From: JBAZJN01 sp041651295
Lineage (GTDB): Bacteria > Patescibacteriota > UBA1384 > XYA2-FULL-43-10 > CAINNR01
NCBI GenBank assembly: GCA_041651295.1
Contig: JBAZJN010000002.1
Span: 1-64,000 of the forward strand
Length of the DNA stretch: 64,000 nucleotides
Direction: 5' to 3'
Both the position numbers and the translations under genes were made by a program. Of the stretch, positions 14,536-24,177 are shown in pieces (the stretch's first letter is position 1; every line of letters begins with the position of its first letter). The notes beneath the pieces were generated by a model. It was not told the origin of the DNA. It made no database searches and was given only the letters and a program-made list of their open reading frames with translations.

Positions 14536-17430
14536 ATGACAGATTTTGATCCTAAAAAAATAGAATCTAAATGGCAAAAGATTTGGATAGACCAAAAAGT
14601 TTTTGAGGTATCTGATGCCAAAGATAAAAAGAAACTCTACGTTTTGGTTGAATTTCCTTATCCATCGGGCGATGGGCTCCATGTTGGTCATACTCGTTCA
14701 TATTCCGCTCTGGATTCTTACGCACGGAAAAAACGCCTTGAGGGTTTTAATGTCCTATATCCCATCGGATACGATGCCTTTGGCCTGCCAACGGAAAATA
14801 CGGCGATAAAAAAAGGAAAAAAACCGCAAGAAATAACTAAAAACAATACTCAAATTTTTCGTCAACAAATGGAAGCGATGGGGTTTTCTTTTGACTGGTC
14901 GCGTGAAATTAATACTACCGATCCGGAATACTATAAATGGACACAATGGATATTTTTGCAGTTTTATAAGCACGGAATTGTTAATGGAAAGTTGACGAAA
15001 ATTAGCGACGATGATGTTACAAATCCAAGATTAGCATTCCAATCCGAAATGTCAATAAATTGGTGCCCGTCTTGCAAAATCGGATTAGCAAACGAAGAAG
15101 TGGTCGCCGGATCATGCGAGCGGTGCAAGGGCCCGATTGAAAAAAAGATGCAGAAGCAATGGATGCTGCGGATCACCGCCTACGCCGATCGATTAATTGA
15201 CGATCTGGAAACTGTGGATTATCCCGAAAGCGTTGCAACGAGCCAAATAAATTGGATTGGCCGGTCAGAAGGTTCGAGCATTATATTTGATATTAATGAT
15301 TTTCGTGAGCAAATTGAAGTATATACCACCCGCGCCGATACTCTTTTCGGATGTACCTGGGTTGTACTTGCTCCTGAACACGAACTGATTGAAAAATTAA
15401 AGTCAAAAATCTCAAACTACAATGAGGTTGAATCATACATTGAATTATCGGGGAAAAAATCAGATCTTGAACGAACCGAATTGCAAAAAGAAAAAACCGG
15501 TGTTGAATTAAGGGGCGTAAAAGCTATCAATCCAATAAACGGCAAAGAAGTCGCCGTCTGGGTTGCAGATTATGTCTTGGGGCACTATGGTACCGGGGCC
15601 GTTATGGCAGTCCCCGCTCATGACGAACGTGATTTCGAGTTTGCAAAGAAATATAATATCGAAATCATCCAATCAATCGCACCCAAAGTTACCTACTTTA
15701 AAACTCCACCAAAAGATGATTTAGAGTATGTCGAGAGGAAAAGCGTAGAAGTAATTGTTCGAGATCCAAAAACGAATAAGTATCTCTGTCTTGATTGGAA
15801 GACTCAGCCCTGGACAACATTTATTACCGGTGGTGTTGATGATGGCGAAACACATTTAGAGGCAGCTAAACGAGAGGTTCTTGAAGAGACAGGTTATAAG
15901 AACATAAAATTGGTCAAATCATTGGGTCGCACCCGACCTGTGTTCCATGCTGCTCACAAAAATGAGAATCGAATCGCCGATATGGAAGGATTTCTGTTTG
16001 AATTGTTCGACGACGAACGACAAGATATGTCTGACGAAGAAAAGAAAATCCACGACGTTGTTTGGCTCGACCGTGATGAACTAACAATCGAGAGAATGGT
16101 TTGCGCCAGTTATTGTATTTGGATGTCTGGTATCGATAACAAAGAGAAATCAATTGAAGATTATGGTTTCCTAGTTAATTCAAGTGATTTTGATGGGCTA
16201 GACTCCGAGACTGCTAAGAAAAGAATTACCGAGAAATTGAAAGAATCCGGGCATGGAGATTTTAAGGTTAACTACAAACTTCGGGATTGGATTTTTTCCC
16301 GACAACATTATTGGGGTGAACCGATCCCGCTCATCCATTGTCCAAAATGCGGAATTATTCCAGTCTCTGATGACCAGTTGCCAGTTAAATTACCTGAAGT
16401 TGAAAACTATCAACCAACCAATACGGGCGAATCGCCTTTGGCTAATATTTCGGATTGGGTTAATGTCGATTGTCCAAAATGTGGCAGTCCGGCAAAAAGA
16501 GAAACTGACACTATGCCAAACTGGGCTGGATCAAGTTGGTACTTCCTGCGCTATCTCGATCCTCTTAACAACGAAGAGTTTGCATCAAAGGAAAAAATGG
16601 ATTTTTGGATGCCGGTCGATGTTTATAATGGTGGAATGGAGCATACAACACTTCATCTGCTTTATTCTCGTTTTTGGTATAAGTTCTTGTTTGATTTGGG
16701 TCTTGTACCTGGTGCAGAGCCATATAAAAAACGGATTTCTCATGGCATGATTTTGGGCGCTGATCACCAAAAAATGAGTAAATCATTTGGCAATGTGATT
16801 AACCCTGACGCAATAGTTGAAAAATACAGTGCTGATACCTTGCGCACATATATTCTATTTATTGGTCCTTATAACGAAGCTGCGACATGGAATTCTTCCA
16901 GCATTGGCGGTGTCGATCGTTTTCTAAAACGCTTTTGGCAATTGCCTCAATTTGTTCGTGATGATGAAACTATTGAAACGACTCGTCTCGTAAATCAAAC
17001 GATTAAAAAAATTTCCGATGATCTGGATACCTTTCATTTTAATACTGTGGTATCAAGCTTGATGGAAATTTCAAATTCAATTAATAAAGAAAAGAAAATT
17101 ACCGAAAAATCGTTAGTTAAAGTTATTCAACTTTTATATCCAATCGCGCCGCATATTTCGTCGGAGATGTATAAGAACTTGACTGGCAGCGAAATTACAA
17201 AATCTTCATGGCCAAGTTACGATAAAGAAATGATTGCCAATGAAAAAATTACAATTGCAGTCCAGATTAATGGAAAAGTTCGCGATCAGATTGAGATTAT
17301 GCCAGATGAATCACAAGAAAATGTAAAGAAGATTGTTTCGGAAAGTGAAAAACTTAAAACCTGGATTCCAGAATCAGGTATTAAAAAATTCATTTATGTC
17401 AAGGGTAAGATTGTCAGTCTTGTAGTCTAG
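14536..17430 (+). CDS. leuS: Leucyl-tRNA synthetase with an embedded Nudix domain
   Basis: LeuRS charges tRNA-Leu with leucine. This 964-residue protein has HVGH (HIGH motif) in DGLHVGHTRSY, a zinc knuckle (CPSC...CERC), the editing-domain signature GTGAVMAVPAHDERDF, and KMSKS in HQKMSKSFGNV. Between the editing core and the segment YGFLVNSSDFDGL, residues ~400-535 form a full Nudix domain with a perfect box: GGVDDGE, then REVLEETGY. Nudix enzymes cleave nucleoside diphosphate-linked compounds, so the insert may edit or sense a nucleotide; this is inferred. I chose ATG 14536 because everything upstream in frame is repeat DNA. No clear ribosome site precedes it. Confidence 0.96.
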   Translation: MTDFDPKKIESKWQKIWIDQKVFEVSDAKDKKKLYVLVEFPYPSGDGLHVGHTRSYSALDSYARKKRLEGFNVLYPIGYDAFGLPTENTAIKKGKKPQEITKNNTQIFRQQMEAMGFSFDWSREINTTDPEYYKWTQWIFLQFYKHGIVNGKLTKISDDDVTNPRLAFQSEMSINWCPSCKIGLANEEVVAGSCERCKGPIEKKMQKQWMLRITAYADRLIDDLETVDYPESVATSQINWIGRSEGSSIIFDINDFREQIEVYTTRADTLFGCTWVVLAPEHELIEKLKSKISNYNEVESYIELSGKKSDLERTELQKEKTGVELRGVKAINPINGKEVAVWVADYVLGHYGTGAVMAVPAHDERDFEFAKKYNIEIIQSIAPKVTYFKTPPKDDLEYVERKSVEVIVRDPKTNKYLCLDWKTQPWTTFITGGVDDGETHLEAAKREVLEETGYKNIKLVKSLGRTRPVFHAAHKNENRIADMEGFLFELFDDERQDMSDEEKKIHDVVWLDRDELTIERMVCASYCIWMSGIDNKEKSIEDYGFLVNSSDFDGLDSETAKKRITEKLKESGHGDFKVNYKLRDWIFSRQHYWGEPIPLIHCPKCGIIPVSDDQLPVKLPEVENYQPTNTGESPLANISDWVNVDCPKCGSPAKRETDTMPNWAGSSWYFLRYLDPLNNEEFASKEKMDFWMPVDVYNGGMEHTTLHLLYSRFWYKFLFDLGLVPGAEPYKKRISHGMILGADHQKMSKSFGNVINPDAIVEKYSADTLRTYILFIGPYNEAATWNSSSIGGVDRFLKRFWQLPQFVRDDETIETTRLVNQTIKKISDDLDTFHFNTVVSSLMEISNSINKEKKITEKSLVKVIQLLYPIAPHISSEMYKNLTGSEITKSSWPSYDKEMIANEKITIAVQINGKVRDQIEIMPDESQENVKKIVSESEKLKTWIPESGIKKFIYVKGKIVSLVV

Positions 17431-17493
17431 TGTTGACTTTTTGCTCTTGATCTGTCAGAATTACATAGTAAAAACGAATAACAAGGTAGGAAA

Positions 17494-17709
17494 ATGGCTG
17501 AGCCAAAGAAAAAATTATCAAAGACTCGTACTCGTTCAAGACGGCATCAAATTAAGCTGGAGACTCCCGGCATCGTTTATTGTGAGCAATGCCATGAAGC
17601 TAAACTTCGACATCAGGTATGTAAAAATTGCGGCACCTATAAAGGCAAAAAAGTTATTGACGTTAGTGATAAAGCACCTGTTTCGGAAGAAATCGATCCT
17701 AAAAAGTAA
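17494..17709 (+). CDS. rpmF: Ribosomal protein bL32
   Basis: This 71-residue protein begins MAEPKKKLSKTRTRSRRH, the typical bL32 start. It carries a four-cysteine zinc knuckle: CEQC (residues 30-33) and CKNC (43-46). The ~15-residue acidic tail after it is longer than in most species. It sits 63 bases after leuS and 18 before nusB, in a small plus-strand translation/RNA cluster. An overlapping frame at 17441 is only a shadow. Confidence 0.93.
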   Translation: MAEPKKKLSKTRTRSRRHQIKLETPGIVYCEQCHEAKLRHQVCKNCGTYKGKKVIDVSDKAPVSEEIDPKK

Positions 17710-17727
17710 TATATTTGGAGTGGGAAT

Positions 17728-18162
17728 ATGAACAGGCACCTTTCAAGAATGGTCTCAATGCAGGCAATTTATGAATGGAATTTCCGTCCCGATTCTAACT
17801 TAGAAGAAATTCTGCAACGATCTATTGCCGAATTTGCCGATGACATCGACAAAGAGTTTGTTAAATCCGAAATATTGGGTGTAAGCAAGCATCGGGATGC
17901 GCTAGATAAGGAAATTGAAGAATGTGCTCCTGAGTGGCCCATTGAGCAAATCTCTGTTATTGATAAATCAATTCTCGAGATCGCTATTTACGAGCTTTTG
18001 CACACCGATGATATTCCTCCAAAAGTTTCGATTAACGAAGCGGTTGAATTGGCTAAACAGTTTGGCAGTAATAACTCCGGAAAGTTTATCAACGGCGTCC
18101 TGGGAACGATCTACACAAACCATAAAGAACAAGTTGAAAAGAAAGAGACCAAAAATGAATGA
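17728..18162 (+). CDS. nusB: Transcription antitermination factor NusB
   Basis: NusB binds boxA RNA with NusE (S10) and supports rRNA antitermination. This 144-residue all-helical protein shows RHLSRMVSMQAIYEWNF at the start. The conserved C-terminal half has ISVIDKSILEIAIYELL, PPKVSINEAVELAKQFG and GKFINGVLGTI. It has an ATATTTGGAGTGGG leader with a GGAG site. It ends in TGA and overlaps rnc by eight bases, indicating coupling. Confidence 0.95.
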   Translation: MNRHLSRMVSMQAIYEWNFRPDSNLEEILQRSIAEFADDIDKEFVKSEILGVSKHRDALDKEIEECAPEWPIEQISVIDKSILEIAIYELLHTDDIPPKVSINEAVELAKQFGSNNSGKFINGVLGTIYTNHKEQVEKKETKNE

Positions 18163-18847
18163 AATTAAAGAATTTGCTAATAACCTCGGTCTAAATTTCA
18201 AAAATGATTCAGTTCTGGAGCAGGTTTTTATTCACCGTTCGTACATAAATGAGCACCGGAGCTTAGGGCTTTCGCACAACGAGCGCTTGGAGTTTTTAGG
18301 CGACGCGGTTTTAGAGCTGGCCGTGACTGAGTATCTCTTTGCCAATTTTGATCGGCCCGAAGGCGAAATGACTGCCTGGAGAAGCGCCTTAGTTAAAGGC
18401 GAATCTCTCTCTGCAGAAGCAAAAAAAATCGGCATGGAAAAGTATTTGAAAGTTTCCCGCGGCGAAGCAAAAAACACCGGTAAAGCAAGAGATTTAATCC
18501 TTGCAAATGCTTTTGAAGCCCTTCTGGGCGCCATTTACACCGATTTGGGTTATGAAGTCGCCAGAGCTTTTGTAGAAAAACGTATTGTTTACAAACTGGA
18601 CGATATTTTGGAAAATAAACATTTTATCGATGCAAAATCACGGCTTCAAGAGTTGTCACAGGAAAAGTTTTCAATCACCCCGACCTACGATACTGTTTCC
18701 GAGAACGGCCCTGATCATAATAAAAAATTTGTTGTAGCAGTTTATATCGGTAAAAGAAAAATTGCTGAGGGTGAAGGCAATTCTAAACAGCGAGCTCAAG
18801 TTTCAGCAGCAGCCGTCGCTCTCGAGAACAAAGAACTATTTAATTAG
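18155..18847 (+). CDS. rnc: Ribonuclease III
   Basis: RNase III cuts double-stranded RNA during rRNA maturation. This 230-residue protein has the catalytic signature HNERLEFLGDAVLE (residues ~40-54) and the second acidic cluster in ANAFEALLGAIYTDLG. The C-terminal double-stranded RNA-binding domain (about 155-228) has AKSRLQELSQE and ends with the A-rich helix KQRAQVSAAAVAL. The start is ATG 18155 inside the nusB end; a longer frame beginning upstream at 17915 is nusB read out of frame. It converges on dacA with an 8-base overlap. Confidence 0.96.
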   Translation: MNEIKEFANNLGLNFKNDSVLEQVFIHRSYINEHRSLGLSHNERLEFLGDAVLELAVTEYLFANFDRPEGEMTAWRSALVKGESLSAEAKKIGMEKYLKVSRGEAKNTGKARDLILANAFEALLGAIYTDLGYEVARAFVEKRIVYKLDDILENKHFIDAKSRLQELSQEKFSITPTYDTVSENGPDHNKKFVVAVYIGKRKIAEGEGNSKQRAQVSAAAVALENKELFN

Positions 18848-19796
18848 GCCAGGTTACATTTGCAAAGCCCCAATCTAGGAGTTTTCGAGCTTCGTCGGCT
18901 GATGCTGTAACTGAATCAACGTAAGTTCCTAAAACCACTGCGATTAAGGTGTGGTTATTGCGAGTTGCTGCACCAATCAGACAATGGCTTGCAGCATAGG
19001 TAAAGCCGGTTTTCACGCCGATGGCCCCGGGATACTGATATGCTGTAACCAAGCGGTTAGAATTTTCCAATTGGTGAAAAATAGTTTTCGTTGTATTAGT
19101 TGCAACATACTTCTGGGTTGTGACGATTTCTCTAAATGTCGGGTTTAAAAGAGCATACCTGGTTATCGTGCCCAGGTCATTAGCCGTCGAATAACCTTCG
19201 TCGGATAGTCCGGCCGGATCCAAATAATGAGTATTATTCAATCCGATCGTTTTTGTCTTCTCATTCATTTTGTCAACGAAAGGTTTAATGTCATCCGGCT
19301 GACCGGACATATGCGCCGCCAGAGCATAAGCGGAATCATTACCGGATTTAATTAACAGACAGTGTAAAAGTTCGGAGACTGTAATTTTTTCCTCGGTACG
19401 AAGATTCACCACTGTTGGAGTTTGAACAGTCGCCTTATACGGAACAGTTACGACCTCATCGAGCTTGTAATTTTCCAAAGCAACTACCGCTGTCATTATT
19501 TTTGTTGTTGATGCAATCGGCACTTTGTCGTCTTGATTTTTCCCAAGCAGCAATATTCCTGTGTCGCCGTCGATCAGGGCATAATTTTTAGTATTAATGT
19601 ACGCTTTGGCGGCGTTATCCTTAACTATCGGCAGAACTACGCCAGAAAGTAAATTAATTGAATCCGCAGCAGAAACGGATTGATAATCTTCCTTGGCATA
19701 AAAATCAGCCAGCTTGGTATCGGTTTTTGTAGCCGATAAATTAAATCCGACTAAATTACAAATTATTGATAACGCAACGAGAGACTTTTCAATCAT
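18840..19796 (-). CDS. dacA: D-alanyl-D-alanine carboxypeptidase (penicillin-binding protein 5 type)
   Basis: This peptidase family S11 enzyme trims the terminal D-alanine of peptidoglycan side chains outside the membrane. The 318-residue protein has an N-terminal hydrophobic segment (about 5-22, signal or anchor). The SxxK site lies in ASTTKIMTAV, SxN in SGNDSAYALA and KTG in VKTGFTYAASHC. The C-terminal beta domain and amphipathic anchor found in PBP5 are missing; the protein ends shortly after the catalytic domain. It overlaps rnc tail to tail. It shows that this cell keeps a peptidoglycan wall. Confidence 0.93.
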   Translation of the reverse strand: MIEKSLVALSIICNLVGFNLSATKTDTKLADFYAKEDYQSVSAADSINLLSGVVLPIVKDNAAKAYINTKNYALIDGDTGILLLGKNQDDKVPIASTTKIMTAVVALENYKLDEVVTVPYKATVQTPTVVNLRTEEKITVSELLHCLLIKSGNDSAYALAAHMSGQPDDIKPFVDKMNEKTKTIGLNNTHYLDPAGLSDEGYSTANDLGTITRYALLNPTFREIVTTQKYVATNTTKTIFHQLENSNRLVTAYQYPGAIGVKTGFTYAASHCLIGAATRNNHTLIAVVLGTYVDSVTASADEARKLLDWGFANVTWPN

Positions 19797-19802
19797 AATC
19801 TA

Positions 19803-20498
19803 CTAAATTATATTCCTTTTACTAATTTTGGCGATTTGTCCCGGGCTGATTTTTAGCGATGAGAGTTTAAGCTTACCAATCGCCACTCTTTTCAAAGATT
19901 TAACCTCCAGCCCAATTTTGCCGGCCATAATCCTAAGTTGCCGACTTTTGCCCTGATGAAGTGTTACTTCGATTTTTGAGCCACCAATAAATCTAGCCTT
20001 ATCGACATAATATCTCTTACTATTGTACATTATACCTTTGAGGAACTGTCTAATAATCCCCTCTTTGCCGATGTTGGTCGGTTTGCCGCCATACTCGAGG
20101 TGATAGACTTTCTCTTTGGTGAAAGAAGGGTGCGAAAGTTCGTTTGCGAAATCGCCGTCATTGGTCAGAATCAAAAGTCCTTCGGTATCTTTATCTAACC
20201 GTCCAATCGGAAATAATCTTGTTTCTTTAGGGATCAGTTTCCGAATTGATGGACCCTGGTCGTCGGTCAATGAAGTAATTAAGCCGGCGGGCTTATAAAG
20301 AGCATAATACTGGAATTGATCCGGCAACTTAACAGGTTTTTTATCAACAGTGACACTGTCATTATCACTGACAATGCAGCCAATAGAAGCCTTCTCGCCG
20401 TTAATAAAAACTCTACCGGATTTAATAAAGTCATCGGCATTTCGTCTGGAAGTCACACCTGATTGAGACAAGAATTTATTCAATCTTAGATTAGTCAT
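19803..20498 (-). CDS. RsuA/RluB/RluE-family 16S/23S rRNA pseudouridine synthase
   Basis: This 231-residue protein starts with an S4 RNA-binding domain: LRLNKFLSQSGVTSRRNADDFI, followed by GRVFINGEKA. The catalytic motif is FPIGRLDKDTEGLLILTNDG, with the active Asp in GRLD, and LRIMAGKIGLEVKSLKRVAIG near the end. It isomerises a uridine in ribosomal RNA; whether it is RsuA or RluB type cannot be settled by eye. I chose ATG 20498, eight bases inside the aspS stop, because upstream in-frame sequence is aspS in another frame. Confidence 0.92.
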   Translation of the reverse strand: MTNLRLNKFLSQSGVTSRRNADDFIKSGRVFINGEKASIGCIVSDNDSVTVDKKPVKLPDQFQYYALYKPAGLITSLTDDQGPSIRKLIPKETRLFPIGRLDKDTEGLLILTNDGDFANELSHPSFTKEKVYHLEYGGKPTNIGKEGIIRQFLKGIMYNSKRYYVDKARFIGGSKIEVTLHQGKSRQLRIMAGKIGLEVKSLKRVAIGKLKLSSLKISPGQIAKISKRNII

Positions 20499-21921
20499 TT
20501 GTCTGCGTTTCTGTCTCTTTGAGAACCTTGCCTTTGGCTTCGCTGGCCAAACTAATGTGGACATCTTTAAGCTGTTTTTCGGAAACCAGTGACGGAGCAC
20601 CCATCATCAAATCCTTTGCGTCACCGGTTTTTGGAAATGCAATTACTTCACGAATAACTGTTTCTCCGGCTAATATTGCTGCAATCCTGTCAATTCCAGG
20701 TGCAATGCCGCCATGCGGAGGAGCCCCATATTCAAAAGCTTCTATCATATGTCCGAATCTTCGATTCTTTTCTTCCTCCGAAACTCCAAGAAGATCAAAC
20801 ACTTTATTTTGAATATCGCTCTTATGAATTCTAATTGATCCGCTAGCAATTTCAAATCCGTTTAATACGAGGTCGTAGCAGTATGCCCTGACTTTTTCTG
20901 GGTTGTTATCGAGATATTTGATATCTTCGATGTTTGGCATGGTAAATGGATGATGAGTAGAAACCAATTTCTTATCGATTTTGGAATATTTAAAAAGCGG
21001 CGCGTCGATTACCCAGACAAAAGATAACTCGTTCGGATCAGTTTTATCAGTGCGCATATCAGGCTTATCCGAGCCATATTTTTCCATCGATTCAGCGTAA
21101 GTAATTCGTTCAAAAGGTTTTTTAAGTTGCTTTTGAGGCGCTACTGCCTCAACGGTCTTTACCATTAGATCCTCGACCAACAGTAAAATTTCTTCCTGGT
21201 CGACGAAGCTCATCTCCATATCAAGCTGAGTAAATTCCGGCTGTCTATCCCCTCTCTGATCCTCGTCACGAAAACAGCGGGCAATCTGAAAATAGCGCTC
21301 AATTCCACCAACCATCAAAAGCTGCTTGAATTGCTGAGGGCTCTGAGGCAAGACATAAAATTCTCCGGGATATAATCGTGATGGTACAATATATTCTCTT
21401 GCGCCCTCTGGAGTGGATTTAGTCAAATATGGCGTCTCGATCTCACGAAAACCTTTTTTGTACAGATACTCGCGAATAAATTTAATTATTTCGTGACGTA
21501 AGGTGAGATTTTTGGCCATTCTATCCGATCTTAAATCCAAATAGCGGTATTTTAGACGCAAGTCTTCATCAACCTTTGAGGTATCTTTATCAACCTCAAA
21601 TGGAGGCGTCTTTGCCTCATTTAGGATTTCAATGTCAATTGCTTCCATCTCTACTGTCCCGGTAATCATCTCCTTGTTGATCATTTTTTCTGGCCTAGCA
21701 TTAATTTTGCCATAAACAGATAGTACCCATTCCGGGCGGACCTGATCAATTTTCTCGTATGCTTTCGAACCGGGAACAAAAACAATCTGTATCAAACCTG
21801 TTCTATCGCGAAGATCAATGAAAATAATCTTGCCATGATCGCGCCTGGTGTTGACCCAACCGAAAACAGTAACTTCTTTTCCAGTCTCGGATACTGTTTC
21901 TTTAACTAATGTCCTTTTCAT
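20491..21921 (-). CDS. aspS: Aspartyl-tRNA synthetase, bacterial type lacking the GAD insertion
   Basis: AspRS charges tRNA-Asp. This 476-residue class II enzyme has the OB-fold anticodon domain (about 1-100; VFGWVNTRRDHGKIIFIDLRD), motif 2 in RCFRDEDQRGDRQPEFTQLD and motif 3 in GIAPGIDRI. Bacterial-type segments such as YLDLRSDRM and FYVLPQSPQQFKQL are clear. Bacterial AspRS is normally ~580-600 residues because a GAD domain is inserted in the catalytic core. Here GSDKPDMR runs almost directly into FVWVIDAPLF, so that domain is absent. It abuts pheT (TAG, then ATG at 21921). Confidence 0.96.
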   Translation of the reverse strand: MKRTLVKETVSETGKEVTVFGWVNTRRDHGKIIFIDLRDRTGLIQIVFVPGSKAYEKIDQVRPEWVLSVYGKINARPEKMINKEMITGTVEMEAIDIEILNEAKTPPFEVDKDTSKVDEDLRLKYRYLDLRSDRMAKNLTLRHEIIKFIREYLYKKGFREIETPYLTKSTPEGAREYIVPSRLYPGEFYVLPQSPQQFKQLLMVGGIERYFQIARCFRDEDQRGDRQPEFTQLDMEMSFVDQEEILLLVEDLMVKTVEAVAPQKQLKKPFERITYAESMEKYGSDKPDMRTDKTDPNELSFVWVIDAPLFKYSKIDKKLVSTHHPFTMPNIEDIKYLDNNPEKVRAYCYDLVLNGFEIASGSIRIHKSDIQNKVFDLLGVSEEEKNRRFGHMIEAFEYGAPPHGGIAPGIDRIAAILAGETVIREVIAFPKTGDAKDLMMGAPSLVSEKQLKDVHISLASEAKGKVLKETETQTND

Positions 21922-24177
21922 CTAGCCCTTTCTTAGTTTGGCATTAAACTTATTCTCAACAACTTTGATTATTGAGTTTATAATTTCCAAAGCATCATTA
22001 TCGTTTAGTGTTTTTTCTTTTGATTGAAGATATATATGAAACGCCAAATTCTTTTTACCCAAGCCAAATTTATCGGAAGCAAATTCATCAAACAATTCAA
22101 CTCTATTTATCAATTCCGAGACTGAATATATTTTATCGGAAATTTTACCGGCGGGAGCAGTTTTGTCAACTATGAAAGCCAAATCACGGCTGACGGCTGG
22201 AAACTTGGAAACACCACGATATACGGTATCTGGTGATGCCGATTTAAGTGAAATGTTTTTATCAATTTTTATATCGTTCAAAATTTTCGATAGATTAATT
22301 TCACTGACAAAAACGCTAGCTCTTTTAATTTTGTATTGCTGAAGTTCTTGGCGGGAAAATTCTGATGTTTTTGCTGATGATCTTGGAAGTAAAGCTAAAG
22401 CCTTGTTGATTATTTCATCATGGACTGCACGATCTTTGACTGTTGAAGCGATTGCTAAATTTTGGCTCTCATTTGTCTTAGAAAAAACATGACCAATCTC
22501 GAAAATTAATACCGGATCAAACGCTGGATTTTTGGCAATATTTTTCAGGAGTCCCGGGATTAGAGACAGACGAAGATATTTATTTTCCGGCTGTATTGGA
22601 TTTTGTATTTCAAGTAAATTCTCGGGTTTCAATTTGGCGGCAACCAGGTCATTTTCTGACAGAAAAGGATAGTTCATCGACTCGGTATATCCAGCGGTAT
22701 CAAGCAAGTCCTTCAATTTTTCAACAAAGTAGTAATTTGACTTTTCACGCGACTTAATTTTTGTTAGCGGTAGAAGATCAATTTTGTCGTAGCCGACAAC
22801 CCGTCCGACTTCTTCAGCCAAATCTTGCCAAATTGATATATCGTGTCGCCAGGTGGGCACAGTAGCAGTTCCGTTTTCTATCATAAAACCTAGGTGACGA
22901 AGAATGTGTTCGATTTCTTCATCGCCGACATTTTTCCCGAGAAGCCGTCGAATATTGTCATGACTAATAGCAATATTTTTTCGCTCCGGTTTTTCGCCAG
23001 ATTGCACAATGCCGGAAAGAACGCGGCCGCCTGAAACTTCGGCGATCAAACTTGCAGCTTTATTAATTGCATATTCGATTGCACCGGAGTCAATCCCCCG
23101 TTCAAATCGGTAACTGGCTTCGGTCGACAGGTTGAGTTTTTTTGCTGCGGCCCGAATAAATTTAGGATCAAATTCGGCCGCTTCCAATATAATAGTTTCG
23201 GTGTTGTCATCAACTTCGGAATTTTCTCCGCCCATAATACCGGCAATCGCAACAACCTTCTCTGGGTCAGAGATTACCAATATGCTTGAATCAAGATGCC
23301 GAATTTCCCCATCGAGAGTGACAATATCTTCATGGTTTTTTGATTTGCGGACGATTATTTTTGAATCTTTAATTTTTGCTGCATCAAAAGCATGCATCGG
23401 ATGGCCAAGGTCTAAAAGAATGAAGTTTGTGACATCGACTACATTATTTATCGGCTTGGCGCCGCAAGCGATTAGCCGGTCTTGTAGCCATTTTGGCGAC
23501 GGACCAATTTTCACTCCTTCAATTACTCTGGCTAAATATTGAGGACATAGTTCGGCATCTTTAATTTCAATGGATATTTTTGAAGATGTCTTTTCGGTAC
23601 TTGGCCTGGTCATCAAAACCGGTTCTTTCCGAACATTACTGTTTTCAAATGCCGCAACTTCCCTGGCTAAACCGATATGTGATAAACAATCGCCGCGGTT
23701 GGCAGTAATATCTAAATCAAATACGGTTTCTGATCCTAAATAATCTACCAGCGGTTTGCCAACTTGCCAATCGGCAGGAAGTACATAAATACCGGAATGA
23801 TCATCACCGATGCCAAGTTCATCGGCGGCACAGAGCATCCCAGACGAGTCAATACCGCGGATATTTGTCTCTTTAATCTCGCCAGCGATCAATTTGGCAC
23901 CAGGTAAAGCCAATGGTACCAATTGGTTGATCTCAATATTTGTTGCACCGCAAACAATTGTTCTTTTGGAGCTTCCGTCGTCGACGATGACGACTTGTAG
24001 CTTATCAGCGTTTGGATGTCTTTCGATTTTTAGAATCTTAGCTACGATAACATTTTTGTCTATTCCAGATATCACATCCTCGACATCAATACCGGCCAAT
24101 GTTAAAACCTCGGCGATTCTTTCATCGGATAATTCCATTAATGTGAAATCTTTTAACCAGCTTTTTTGGGTTTTCAT
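21922..24177 (-). CDS. pheT: Phenylalanyl-tRNA synthetase beta subunit
   Basis: PheT carries the editing and structural domains of the (alpha-beta)2 enzyme. This 751-residue protein has the tRNA-binding EMAP-like domain (about 40-150), the B3/B4 editing domain (about 200-380, with FDLDITANRGDCLSHIGLAREVAAF before it) and the B5 domain. The inactive catalytic-like core follows, then a C-terminal FDX-ACB domain with KFPAVSRDLAFIVDKT. Length is slightly below the usual ~790. Its start overlaps the pheS stop by one base, giving coupled 1:1 production. Confidence 0.96.
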   Translation of the reverse strand: MKTQKSWLKDFTLMELSDERIAEVLTLAGIDVEDVISGIDKNVIVAKILKIERHPNADKLQVVIVDDGSSKRTIVCGATNIEINQLVPLALPGAKLIAGEIKETNIRGIDSSGMLCAADELGIGDDHSGIYVLPADWQVGKPLVDYLGSETVFDLDITANRGDCLSHIGLAREVAAFENSNVRKEPVLMTRPSTEKTSSKISIEIKDAELCPQYLARVIEGVKIGPSPKWLQDRLIACGAKPINNVVDVTNFILLDLGHPMHAFDAAKIKDSKIIVRKSKNHEDIVTLDGEIRHLDSSILVISDPEKVVAIAGIMGGENSEVDDNTETIILEAAEFDPKFIRAAAKKLNLSTEASYRFERGIDSGAIEYAINKAASLIAEVSGGRVLSGIVQSGEKPERKNIAISHDNIRRLLGKNVGDEEIEHILRHLGFMIENGTATVPTWRHDISIWQDLAEEVGRVVGYDKIDLLPLTKIKSREKSNYYFVEKLKDLLDTAGYTESMNYPFLSENDLVAAKLKPENLLEIQNPIQPENKYLRLSLIPGLLKNIAKNPAFDPVLIFEIGHVFSKTNESQNLAIASTVKDRAVHDEIINKALALLPRSSAKTSEFSRQELQQYKIKRASVFVSEINLSKILNDIKIDKNISLKSASPDTVYRGVSKFPAVSRDLAFIVDKTAPAGKISDKIYSVSELINRVELFDEFASDKFGLGKKNLAFHIYLQSKEKTLNDNDALEIINSIIKVVENKFNAKLRKG

